NCBI GenBank assembly: GCA_032717465.1
Contig: CM064665.1
Location: 23,606,088 to 23,670,087, forward strand
DNA length: 64,000 nt
DNA from: Coenobita brevimanus
Taxonomy: Eukaryota; Arthropoda; Malacostraca; Decapoda; Coenobitidae
Direction: 5' to 3'
The notes beneath the pieces were generated by a model, which saw only the letters and a program-made list of their open reading frames with translations, did no database searches and had not been told where the DNA came from. Each line of letters starts with the position of its first letter. Position 1 is the stretch's first letter. A program made the translations under genes and the position numbers. This document shows, piece after piece, positions 22,704-33,194 of the stretch.

Positions 22704-22757
22704 ACAGATTGTTTTAGAGTAGTAAGAAATTTCCTTTGTAAATTTCTTTTTCTTTGT

Positions 22758-22764
22758 GGGGAGG
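22758..22764 (+). other. Polypurine tract
   Basis: GGGGAGG lies immediately upstream of the TGTTAC start of the 3' LTR, the position where plus-strand DNA synthesis is primed. It is identical in copy 1 at 3270-3276. Confidence 0.8.
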
Positions 22765-23556
22765 TGTTACATAGCCTATGATTTCATCATCCATTGTGTA
22801 ATTTTAACGCACAGTATGCTGCATGTTTGATCACGAGCGTGTTCTGCCTCAGTCCCCCCCTTCTACCGTTATAGTAGAGTAAGTCGACATCTCTGTTATA
22901 CTTTGCGGGATTGTCATCTCTTTGTCCCCATGGCTTCATTTGCGCGTCCTCATTACAAGTTGTATCAGGCTCTGCTGGCCCCTATATAATGAGCTCAGTC
23001 TCTGCATCATTGCCACTTAGATCTGCTCCTCATTTTGTTCACATCTCTGTCCTCCCCTGTACAGATATTATTATTATTGTGAGTGCTCAAGAAATCTCCA
23101 ACCATCTAGCAGCTGTGTGTAATTTGAGTATTACTGTTATTGCATTTTTTCTTGTACTGTATAGCATAAGTTTAATTTGTAGGCCTAGTGAAGTTTTTGT
23201 AATTTATGTAGGGTTCTTTGTCAGTCATTTTTGATAATAGTTTGTATCTGTAATAATTTATCTGGCATTCACTGAGTATTATCTGGTATCTCATTTTATC
23301 AGGGCTGACTTAGATAAATTTACTCTTGCTAACTTCGTGTTAATAGAGGCTATTGCAGTTAACCATATATTTAACCTGTTTATTTGCCATTACATTATCC
23401 TTATGAGTTCTGAATGTTTTGTTGTTAATTTAAGCATTAAACTTTAACTTGTAATTTTACCTAACTCTTTTGTTTTGAACCTGGAACTTTACGGGACAGT
23501 AGTGACTCTTCGTATTCTCACTTAAAGTGTACGTTATCTTTCTCTGTTCCGTAACA
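22765..23556 (+). repeat. 3' LTR, copy 2
   Basis: It reads as identical to the 5' LTR, including TATATAA at 22983-22989 and the ATTAAA signal region. It ends GTAACA and is followed by the ACAG target duplication at 23557-23560. Confidence 0.95.
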
Positions 23557-23560
23557 ACAG

Positions 23561-24800
23561 CCTTTAACACAAAACCCCATTTCATTTTTACTTTCGTTTT
23601 CGCACATTTCTTAAATAGGTATCATTGAAAATATAATAAATCCATATAATATGTATCAATGGTAGGCCAAATTTTTTTTGCCTTTTATTTACGTATGTTA
23701 CTTTCAGTAGGAATACTATGTAACAATGTGAAAGAACATTGTTACATTATAAAGTAAGTAGCTTTTTCCTGTACCTTCGGCTCTAAGCTTCATTAAAGTG
23801 ACCCCGATATGTATTTGATTGTTTTTTTTTTTCATTATAAGTATATACTGACATTACTGGTACACAACATAACCACTCTGACTAATATTATCAAAACAGT
23901 GTATAGTGTATTGCTATATCACAGATTTTTGTCGACCTTTCCTTTGTGTACCTTTTTCTTATCCAAAGTAGCGAGAGCGGGAGCGGGAGCGCCGCTACAT
24001 TTCGTATCAAGTTGCGAAACTAGTAACGTCACTACTTTTTCGAGCTAGTAACGGGAATGGGAGCGCCGCTACTTTTTACTAGTAGCGTTCCCAGCATTAG
24101 TTAGTCTGAATTACGAAGTCTCATGTTTGCGTTCGGTAAACTTTTACAAGTCCATAATATTTGGTTTTGCCTTGGCAGTATATTTTTCTGGTGTATTTTG
24201 GTGTGATTTGAACGAATTTGACCTGTATTTTCAGTGCTCGTGATTGGTTTTCAAGTTAACCCCCTCTTCCCAATGTCTTGGGGGACTAGTTGGTTTTCGG
24301 GGTTCTGGGTGGGAAAATTGGCAAAAACAAGCATTTGGGGCAGAAATTTTGTCAAAATTGGTCTGACCAGCCAATGCATATTCGTAGGGTTATAACTGAC
24401 CGCAAGAACCACTTTGAAGCTATGTCTCACCGAATTTTCCCCATGGTACAGGTATGGTATACATACTCATACAGAGTATTCAAGAACAAATGCCAGTCTT
24501 TAATAATAAAATAGGTAAGAATTGCTAACATTAAGAGATTATATTGTATATGAACTTTTCAAACTGTAATTTTCTTTTCAATATTTTAAATTTAAAACAA
24601 TCCAGTGTTACCAACTGTTTGCTGCTCCTACCCACGCGAAGGAGTGCGCTCTCACACTTCCAAGATTACTACTTACGTTGTAGGTGTGAGCTTCCACTTC
24701 GATCGGGGTGAGGGAAAGGTAACTCCTGCCCTCAAGGTCAAGATTACGGGCGTAAGATGCAGCTTGCTTACTATATATCTCATGCGGCTCCTGATGCAGT
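23561..24800. other. No recognisable gene
   Basis: This is the right flank of the retrotransposon. A GC-richer patch at 23970-24085 repeats GGGAGCGCCGCTAC twice and is flanked by CTAGTAACG / CTAGTAGCG, and could be a degraded MITE. Its ends could not be fixed. No coding frame is supported. Confidence 0.5.
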
Positions 24801-25300
24801 TTAACCCGCTGTGTGCCAGCAGACTTTTGACCCTCTCGGAGCCTGGTGCTGACCCATTTCCACCATTTTTTTTTTGCTACATAGGTAAGAAACGATGTGA
24901 AAACATGGAGAACAACTATAAAAGTACTCACAGAAGCAATTTAGGCCGCTCTTGAGGTCGATTCTCCCTGAGCAGGTAGCTGAAAACTTCGGAGTAATGC
25001 CCATAGACTTTATCGACTGCTGCCGCCACCCATTGAGTTCAGGTAGGAGATCTTCGTTTTCTTCATCAGTAACTACGCTGTTCGAGCCAAGGACACTCTT
25101 GTTGGGTATGTAGATGATACAGGAAGTGGGTACAGATGCGGGAAGGGTGCATGCATGTCCATGCCAGTCATCTCCCACCAGATTTGAAAATTCGTGTGTT
25201 GATCCTGGTTGCAATTACAGACCGTACAGGTACGGCTCTGGCACTGTCCACAGACGTAGGCACGGCCGCACCTGTATGGCTCCGGCACTCGGCGGGTTAA
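24801..25300. mobile_element. piggyBac-like MITE (TTAA-flanked, ~500 bp)
   Basis: Left end TTAACCCGCTGTGTGCC (24801-24817) and right end GGCACTCGGCGGGTTAA (25284-25300) are imperfect inverted repeats, 15 of 17 matching. Each carries TTAA, the target sequence of piggyBac transposons. The minus strand has a short cysteine-rich stretch (CGQCQSRTCTVCNC) near the right end. It could be a vestige of a transposase C-terminus or chance. No complete transposase is present, so the element would be non-autonomous. Confidence 0.6.
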
Positions 25301-25788
25301 CTAAAGCCATGGGGGCGATCAAATTAATAAAACAGTGGAAAGAGGCAGACTAACCCTCAGTTTCTGACAGCAATTTCTTGAATCATGGTAGGATTACGAT
25401 GTATTCTACCATGCTGCTGAGTGTACACTGCAACACTGCATGCGAGCTAACTGCACTACAATGCTCCATTACATAAGGACTCAGATGTTTGGGATTTTCA
25501 TACAATTTGCCATCTTTGTTTTAGACAAACGATTGTAAATTTTCATTAGTTGAGTAAGGTCGTCTGAGGCTAACGATGATATAATGGCAAAATGTAAGAA
25601 TACAACCACTAGGTTTGGAATCAGATAGTAGAAACAATCATGTAACAAGTTATCTTTATAATCAATATCATCGTGTCTTGATTTCATTGTTCCTATTGTA
25701 AGACTTTCACTTGCTAAAATAATTGTATCTTTATAGTAAGTGCAAGTGGGTTTGTGAGTGAAATTCCTAAGTATTAGTAAAGATAATG
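25301..25788. other. No recognisable gene
   Basis: No coding or repeat signal seen. Confidence 0.5.
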
Positions 25789-25789
25789 A

Positions 25790-25878
<89 letters not shown>
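25789..25878. repeat. (TAA)n microsatellite
   Basis: About 90 bases of AAT/TAA trinucleotides with few interruptions. Poly-leucine open frames on the minus strand derive from it. Confidence 0.9.
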
Positions 25879-27159
25879 TGCCAACATCCCAATCGTTCTT
25901 TCCTACTAATATGATGGGATGAGATCTAAGGCACTTTGTCTCATAAGTGCGAAAAAAAGAGAGAGAAAGAGATGATTACCAGGTGTAACGGTTCTAGTAA
26001 TTTCTCCTCCGTCTTACTCTGTACACTCAAGTCGTAGAAACTGATGCAAGTGGCGATGGAAGTAGGTGGAGAGGAGAACGAGGACGAGGGCAATGTGATC
26101 CCCTAGGCGACTCTGCTCCCAGACTCTCATTATACATGGATGCGGTACAACTTCCCGCCAGCCCTCGCTCCTTAATATTTTAGCCACTGGTGCAGTGCTG
26201 GGGATGGGTGTTTGGTTTTTGTTGAGAAGGAAGGTCATAGTTTTGCCTTGCTTTTTCTTCCGGCTTTCAGGTTGTACAGAGACTAAAGTCATCAACATCA
26301 CCCTCTATCCCATTTACATCAGGTGAAAAAAAATCCAGAAACACCAACATGAAAGTACAAAAGAAGGAACTCAATAGAGTGCAAGTAAGACTAGGTCCAA
26401 CATCCAGTAACTCATCCTTCCGGGATTTATGGAAATGATTACTGCAAGAATATGGTAGTCGAAGTAATTATGAAAATACAGTAATTATTGCAGGGGTGAT
26501 GTTGTTCACATCTGGAAGACGAAAACAAATTTCAGTTTTATCAAAAGGGTTTATTTTAGATTATTTACGCATGTACAGTGTATTTAAAGTAAGCAGTGTG
26601 AACATTTACAGGTGGAGCATCGAGAACATGACTGATAAAGAACAGTAACATTCCCCCAAAAATTATATGAGGAAAGAACACTGTCCTGAAAAGATAAATA
26701 TATAGAATTTGTTTCTTTCATTTTTTCTATGTACGATTGTGCCCAATCCACCATGTTAACAATATGAGTCGTTACATGTCGTAATATAAAGGTTTTGTGG
26801 AAATATGAATAAAGTGTGCAAAAAATGGCACATTCAGATATAAAACTTCACTATAGTGGTAGGTGGTGGCGACCATCATCCACTCACTTGATGTAGTGCT
26901 GCCTACTTCTTACTTCACCTTTATCATTCTTTTTCTGTGCCTGCTCTTCCCTCTTCCTATTTCTCCCATCTTTCCTGTCACTTCTTATTGCTTTTCTTTC
27001 CTTTACAGGTGGCTTTACCTTGAGTGACAAGCCAAATAGTTTCCTGTAACCCAATAAACCATTTATAGCGCTGGGTGGTAACCATGTATCCAAACCATAC
27101 GTTCTTCCTATGTGTCAATAAGTGGGTTGGTGGAGTGTTAGTGCCCCTCCCCGTAAAAC
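25879..27159. other. No recognisable gene
   Basis: A 69-codon Lys/Arg-rich minus-strand frame at 26884-27093 has no recognisable motif. The rest is non-coding as far as I can see. Confidence 0.5.
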
Positions 27160-27240
27160 AAATAACTCAAAGTCAAATGGCCAACCCTTACGGGATTATG
27201 CCGTCTGGCAATAGATACTGTAGGTAGATAGATTTTCTCC
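27160..27240 (+). repeat. LINE 3'-tail fragment
   Basis: AAATGGCCAACCCTTACGGG followed by ATTATGCCGTCTGGCAATAG matches the 3' tails of the LINE remnants at about 13200-13245 and, inverted, 49645-49690. Upstream sequence is not recognisably LINE coding, so only the tail is claimed. Confidence 0.55.
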
Positions 27241-27435
27241 GGAAGTAAAAGTGTCTGGATTACATACATAACTTACTGACACAGAAATCTCTGATATCCA
27301 AGTGATATATTTTTTGCTAATTGTAAGACATTATCATGCCAGTTACTTTTACCTCCCATTAAATTATTCTTTACTGTATGTCAGGTCTAGCTTTGACAAT
27401 GAAAAAATATTATAAGTAAAGGAAGAACACAGACA

Positions 27436-27437
<2 letters not shown>

Positions 27438-27486
<49 letters not shown>

Positions 27487-27492
27487 GTATAG

Positions 27493-27524
<32 letters not shown>
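27438..27524. repeat. (TA)n microsatellite, left of MITE copy 1
   Basis: Two TA tracts separated by TAATGTATAGATAAA. Confidence 0.9.
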
Positions 27525-27527
<3 letters not shown>

Positions 27528-27704
27528 ATTGGATCCCCGGGGTGCTGAGCGAGGCATGGCGCTGGGTGGGTACTAAGCGTACTGCCCTCAGCCTATCGGC
27601 TCATAGTTGCAAAGCTCATAGGTCCCTACCCGGGGGTTCCCTACTTTATAAAAACTTGAAAAACCCCAGTTCTGTCCAATATTCCGGACACCGGGCTCCA
27701 ATGG

Positions 27705-27705
<1 letters not shown>
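27525..27705. mobile_element. MITE embedded in a (TA)n tract, copy 1 (181 bp)
   Basis: Terminal inverted repeats are CCCATTGGATCC and GGCTCCAATGGG. TA repeats flank both sides, consistent with insertion at TA. The copy at 30802-30981 is about 90% similar by eye and is also inside TA repeats. The interior is GC-rich compared with the surroundings (CCCTACCCGGGGGTTCCC) and non-coding. The superfamily is not identified; a TA target fits Tc1/mariner-like mobilisation, but this is inference. Confidence 0.75.

Positions 27706-27770
<65 letters not shown>
27706..27770. repeat. (TA)n microsatellite, right of MITE copy 1
   Basis: Uninterrupted TA dinucleotides after TTT. Confidence 0.9.
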
Positions 27771-27771
<1 letters not shown>

Positions 27772-27813
27772 TGGAGAAACTTGCATTGCACGTTGTACAC
27801 ATGTGGAAAGGTT

Positions 27814-27941
27814 TTGACACTCCAAACGGGAATCGAACCTGAGACCTCTTGATCGAAGTCAGGCACGGCCGTGGTGTTGTGGTAATGGTGCCTGACTTTG
27901 ATATTGGTGTCTCGGGTTCTATTCCTGGCTGGAGAGTCAAA
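27814..27941. repeat. Inverted pair of tRNA-derived SINE heads
   Basis: The left arm (27814-27866) read on the minus strand and the right arm (27888-27941) on the plus strand are the same tRNA-like sequence: GTGCCTGACTTcGAT..., GGTCTCAGGTTCGATTCC against GGTGTCTCGGGTTCTATTCC. The B-box (GGTTCGATTCC) is intact in the left arm and mutated in the right. The spacer (about 27867-27887) contains an A-box-like GTGTTGTGGTAATGG. A related single copy lies at 33590-33672. It is not a functional tRNA gene because no acceptor stem can form. Confidence 0.65.
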
Positions 27942-28613
27942 AACTATTATATTAGGGTGGCCTTTGTTACTTAAGGGGAAAATTATTTCTGGAATATTTT
28001 GTTTGCTGGTGGTGCATATTGTGAGTTTAGGTGTAAACTCTTGAAGCATCAAATTCTAGCCGAATTAGTTGATATTTACCGGTGCCGCATCTTACCCAAA
28101 GTTTGAGCCTAATAAGCAAAAACATTGTTGCAAAAATCTGTTTTGCTATTGGAAAAAAAATGTTTGTTTTACTTCATTGGAGGTTACATTCTAGTAATAC
28201 CCGTATTTGTTTCTCTTTTGAGGGATTTGCCTTTTGATTTATTATTCAGCACTATTTACTAGGGCTGAAGCGAAATTGTCATCGCAGTGATGAAAAACAG
28301 GAGCAAGACGATTTGGCTTGTTGGCCAACCAAGTGAAAGACTACTTGGAAGTAAGGTACCTCCTTGTGGAGAAGTGTTAGCGCGACTTCTCTACCTGATG
28401 CGAACAGAGACACGAACACTGAGGGATTCAGCACGTGTTCTGTCTGAATAACTAGGGGGATCCTGGAATTGAGTTCCCATTCCTGGATCTGAGCCACGGA
28501 ATCGTATCCCAAAAATCGATTCTCTCTATAAAAAATGGAGAATGTTGGAGACAAGTAAGAGCCGGAATACAGAAAGATAGGAGAAGAAGAGAATGAACTT
28601 CCAAGGACAAATG
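27942..28613. other. No recognisable gene
   Basis: Non-coding sequence between SINE-like DNA and the transposase-like pseudogene. A minus-strand frame overlapping 28279-28815 is the shadow of that pseudogene at its right end and otherwise featureless. Confidence 0.5.
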
Positions 28614-30537
28614 AAAGGTCTCCTTTAACATTACACACACGAAGCCTTTCGACCCCACCAAAAATCGTGAGGATAAGAAGTTTCTTGTGGCTCAGAGGGA
28701 GAAAGGGAGGCGAGGCTTTATGCTGGGTATTGATGCCAAACTCCACAGGAAAGAACGAAGACAGAGAGAGAGACAACAGTTCGAACAGCGGAGGAGAGAG
28801 CGTGAGGAATGTCATCGAGCAGTAAGAGAGGAAATAGTGGAGCTGGAGGAAAGCCCAACTAGTGAAGACGAAACAGGTGACGATTATACAGATATAGCAA
28901 GTCCCTCCTTCTCGCTGCAGCTCCTCCTCTGAAACACCAACGAGCAGGAAAGAGAGTTGTTACTTCTCCAGTTGCCGCTGCTTTAAATCAGACCAAGACT
29001 TCATCATCTTGGACGAGAATTGGAAGGCATTCAGTGACATTTGCTCCTGCTTTCTACGACCATTTCAGCTGGTGGACATGATCCAACAATGTATACTATT
29101 AACAGGCAAATTATCCGCCGAGATCGAATCAAGAATGAAAGGGGATCTGCAGAATGGCTGAAGATATCCTTCCATCCAACTGCACCACTTGTGCACTGGG
29201 ATGGAAAACTAATTCCCGATGTAACAGGAGCAAATGTCACTGAATGCCTTCCAATTCTCGTCTACGGTGATGAAGTTCCAAAGCTTTTGAATGTACCCAG
29301 TTTGGAATCGGGGACAAGAAAGGCCATGGCCAATATCATCACTGAAACCTTGAATGACTGGGGTATATCTGAATGTGTGGTAGGAACAGCATTCTACACC
29401 ACTGCCAGCAGTACCGGATTGTGGGCTGGGGCTAGCACCCTTATGCAACAACAGTTGCACAAGGATTTCCTCCACCTGGCATGTCGGCAACACATTTTTG
29501 AGATCCTTATTCAAAAGGCCTTCACCATTTGTCCTCGACTGTCTTCTGGTCCTGACATTCACATATTCAAGCATTTCAGAGCCAAGTGGAATACTACTGA
29601 CACAACAACCTTTCAGAAATTGAATGATAATGAGGAAGTGCAGGTGATTGATAGTGAGCACCGCGATGAGCTCATAGCATTTTGTATGAAAGAGTTGCAA
29701 GAAAATCAACCTCGAGATGATTATCGAGAACTGCTAGAACTGTCCATTGTTGTCTTGGGTGGTGTACCGCCCCGTGGAAAATAGTTTCAGCACCCTGGTG
29801 CTTGCCACCATGCCAGATGGATGGCTAAAGTTATAAACAGCATCAAAGTTTATCATTTCCATTATCAGACAAGCATCACACTGAAGCAAGGCTGAGGACT
29901 GAGGCGGTTTGTTGTGTTCATCATGAAGCAATACCTGAAATCATGGTTCATGGCAAGAAAAGCAGCTGTAGCTCCATCAATCGATCTGAGGCTTCTCCAG
30001 GAATTGTCACTTTATCCTGATAAGGACATCTCACAAGTCTGCTTGAAAGCATTTTCTCGTCACTTGTCGTATTTATCAGAGCAAGTAGTTGGTTTGGCCT
30101 TTTTTTATCCAACTGTTGACCCTAAAGAGAAGCCTAAAATGATGATGGATCTTAACTACGAAGGAAGTAAAGATCAACTAAAAAGGGCAACAGCTGAACT
30201 TGAGGTGACAGCACTGAATCTGAAAAAAATTTCAGGTATTGTGATCAGCAACACCAAGAAGATCTTCACACTGCTTCGCCTCCCTCATTCATTCCTAGAA
30301 TCTGATTCATCCACATGAGAAAGTCGTGAGGATTACCAGGAAGCTGAGCGCATCATTCAGGGGCTACAGGTAACAAATGACTTTGCTGAAATAGGGGTAG
30401 CACTGATTCAGAAGTTTAATCCAGTGTTGACCAAGGATGAAGATCAACGGCAGTTTCTTCTCCAAGTCGTTGAGCAACACAGGCAAGTGTATCCAGATGT
30501 GAAGAAGACTACAGCTGGCAGCAATTACAAGCCATAA
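28614..30537 (+). pseudogene. Broken intronless transposase-like gene of unknown family
   Basis: One long coding relic is readable almost end to end. The N-terminal part (28614-28932) includes DPTKNREDKKF and an Arg/Glu-rich helix (HRKERRQRERQQFEQ). After a stop, sequence continues in another frame (KHQRAGKRVVTSPVAAALNQ), then returns at about 29075 to the first frame (GHDPTMYTINRQIIRR, APLVHWDGKLIPDVTG, YTTASSTGLWAGAS, HLACRQHIFEIL). Later parts are FQHPGACHHARWMAKVINS, RHLSYLSEQVVGLAFF and a tail ending SNYKP at 30537. The order VHWDGK, TTAS.TG.GA and CR.H is, from memory, shared by uncharacterised proteins multiplied in many arthropod and cnidarian genomes and thought to be transposon-derived. 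Here the residue I would expect to be Asp before TTAS is Tyr. In-frame stops lie at 28930, 29782, about 29893 and 30316, plus two frame changes. It is inactive. Confidence 0.65.
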
Positions 30538-30782
30538 AACTAGGTAACAATGAGTGGGAGTTGGATTCCCATGATTTCCCTCCCAGTGAGGGGCTAATAC
30601 TCTGCAAAGAGGGGTACCTAGGTAACCCAATGGCATAGTAACATTACACCATAAAAGTATAACTTTTAACATGATGCGGCACCAGTTACAGTTATCTAAT
30701 AAGAATGAAGATTTGTATACACCATTTTTTAATCAATAGGAATAAATCCCGCAGAAGCTGAAGCAAATTTTTCACACTGAAT

Positions 30783-30801
30783 AATATATATATATATATA
30801 T
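30783..30801. repeat. (TA)n tract left of MITE copy 2
   Basis: Short TA run bordering the second MITE copy. Confidence 0.85.
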
Positions 30802-30979
30802 CCCATTGGATCCCAGGGGTGCTGGGCGAGGTATTGCACTGGGAGGGTACTAAGCGTACCGCCCTCCGCCTATCGGCTCATAGTCGCGAAGATCATAGGT
30901 CCCTACCCGGGGGTTCCCTACTTTATAAAGACTTGAAAAATCCCAGTTCTGTCCAATACTCGGGACACTAGGCTCCAAT

Positions 30980-30981
<2 letters not shown>
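30802..30981. mobile_element. MITE embedded in a (TA)n tract, copy 2 (180 bp)
   Basis: It is the same element as 27525-27705: CCCATTGGATCC at the left, GGCTCCAATGG at the right, and an identical internal CCCTACCCGGGGGTTCCC. The last G of the right terminus is missing. TA repeats lie on both sides. It carries no coding capacity. Confidence 0.75.

Positions 30982-31036
<55 letters not shown>
30982..31036. repeat. (TA)n microsatellite between MITE and LINE
   Basis: TA dinucleotides bordered by the MITE end and the (CAG)n tail of the RTE LINE. Confidence 0.9.
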
Positions 31037-31041
<5 letters not shown>

Positions 31042-33194
31042 CAGCAGCAGCAGCAGCAGCAGCCATTACAAGTCCACTGCTGAACAAAGGCCTCCCCAAC
31101 CTTCTCCACGAATTCCTTGACTGAGCCAATCTTTGCCACGTTTTCCCTGCAAATTTCTCTATCTCATCTCTCCACCTCCTGTCTGGCCTTTTTCTGCTAC
31201 GCTTACCATCTCTTGGTGTCCAGTCAGTCAACCTCTTGCTCCATCGATTATCCCTTGTTCTTGCTACATGGCCTGCCCACCTCCATTTCTGTTCTTTTAT
31301 AACTTCTATAATATCTTTGACTTTAGTCTGCTGTCTCACCCAAGTTGATCTTTTCTTGTCTCTTAAAGATATTCCCAACATTGACCTTTCCATTGCTCTC
31401 TGAGAACGAGTTAATTTATGTTCCATCGATTTTGTCAGTTTCCAAGTCTCAGAACCATACGTCATAGCTGGAATAATACATTCGTTATATACTTTTCGTT
31501 TCATACAAACTGGCAAGCTACTTTTCATAATGTCTCTATGTTTACCGAAAGCTTTCCATCCAACTGGAATGCGTCTTTTTACGAGTATTTCGCTATCATT
31601 ATCTTTCATTAATTTTATTATTTGTCCCAGGTAATTGTACTCCTCAACTTCTTCAAGTTGGTGTTTGAGGATTAAACATTACTTTAGTTTTACTCCGGTA
31701 CATATTTAGCCCTACTTTGAGACTTTCTCTGTTCAGGTCATTTAACATTTCTTGCAATACCTCCGCTGTTTCTGAGATTAGGACAGTGTCATCTGCAAAT
31801 CTTAAATGGTTTAGCTTTTCTCCATCTATGTTTACTCCTTTGTTTTCCCAGTCTAGCTTTCTGAAAATACTTTCTAGGCATGCTGCAAATAACTTTGGGG
31901 AAATTGTATCTCCCTGACGCACGCCCTTCTCAATCTTAATTTTCTCTGAGTCCTTATGTAATTTAACTGTAGCAGTTCTCTCTTTATATATGTTTTCGAG
32001 CAGTTTTACAATGTTCTCATCCACTCCTTGTTCTCGCAATGAATTTATAATTGCTATGTACTCCACTGAGTCGAAAGCCTTTTCGTAATCAACAAAACCT
32101 AAGCACAGTGGTTTATTATATTCTGTAGTTTTCTCAATTAGCTGATTCATCGTATGCAGATGATCAGTAGTTGAGTACCCACTTCGGAATCCTGCCTGTT
32201 CACGAGGTTGGTTTTCTTCCAAATTTGTAGCTATTCTGTTTGTAAGGACTTTAGTGAAAAATTTGTAAATGACTGATAGCAAGCTAATGGGTCTATAGTT
32301 ACTAAGGTCTTTTGAGTCGCCTTTTTTATAAAGTAGAATAACAATTGCATTACACTATGTTTTGGGAATTTTCTTCTGTTTAATACATTGGGTAAATAAG
32401 TGAGCAAGCCTATTTTGTACTTCTGCTCCTGCATCCAACAGTAAATCTGCTACTATTCCATCTTCCCCCGGAGCCTTCCCTCTTTTCATATTTTTAAGGG
32501 AAATATTTAATTCGTCTGGTGTTACCTCAAGTATTTCACTTGTGTCAACAGAAAAGTTAGCTATTGGTACTACTGTCTTTGATGCATACAGTTCTTTGTA
32601 AAATTCTTCAACTCTCTTCAGCATCATATCTCTGCATTTAATGGCTTCACCGTTTTTGTCTTTTAGTGATGTAATTTGTTGCTTTCCAAGTGCCATTTTA
32701 TTTCTGGCCTGTTTCAGACTTTTTCCTTTTTTGATGGTTTCTTTGATTTGATCCATGTTTCTCTTTCTTTTTTCTTCTCTTTGTCTTTTGTTGATAAGCT
32801 TATTTAATTCCGCTCGTTCTGTTTCATCTTTCTTTGTTTTTACTTTCATTACCTTTCTTTTTTTCATAAGCTCAAGTGTCTTCTCTGAATACTTCCTGGC
32901 TTTGGTTGTATTAGGTTTTCCTACTACCTCCACTGATTCTCTTAGCACTTTTGTTAGTTTGTCATTCAGCCCATCAGTGTCACATTCAGCATTACTGAGA
33001 GCCTGAAAAAATGTTCCTTATTTCCAACTGAAAGGCTGCTTTGTTTTCGCTGACTTTTATTGGGCATATCTTTTTGTCTTTAATCATCTTCTTTCTTTCA
33101 CTTTTGAAATTGAATCTTGCTGTGCAACCCACCATTCTAAGGTCACTTCCAATATTTACTTTGTTGACAACTGTGACATTTGTGACTGTGTTAT

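Larger units (their letters stand above)
17232..23556 (+). mobile_element. Complete Ty3/Gypsy LTR retrotransposon with integrase upstream of RT, copy 2
   Basis: The element is 6325 bp, with 792-bp LTRs (17232-18023 and 22765-23556), a PBS, one gag-pol frame and a polypurine tract. The target duplication ACAG is present at 17228-17231 and 23557-23560. As far as compared by eye the two LTRs are identical, which points to a recent insertion. Pol order is protease, integrase, RT, RNase H. Canonical Ty3/Gypsy elements carry integrase last, while the Gmr1 group is known for this copia-like order. RT and RNase H sequence features (YIDD, DASDTGAGAV, FSYYS-like motif, TDHNPL) are Gypsy-like and not Copia-like. 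No envelope-like frame follows pol. Confidence 0.95.

Noticed and set aside
17378..23234. 107-codon open frames in each copy-2 LTR (and 87 codons in the copy-1 LTR) as a small accessory gene
   Set aside because: They lie across the LTR promoter and transcription start region, have no recognisable domain, and exist in duplicate only because LTRs are duplicated. The frame differs in length in copy 1.
26884..27093. 69-codon Lys/Arg-rich minus-strand gene
   Set aside because: No domain recognised, no supporting splice or promoter context, and short enough to be chance.
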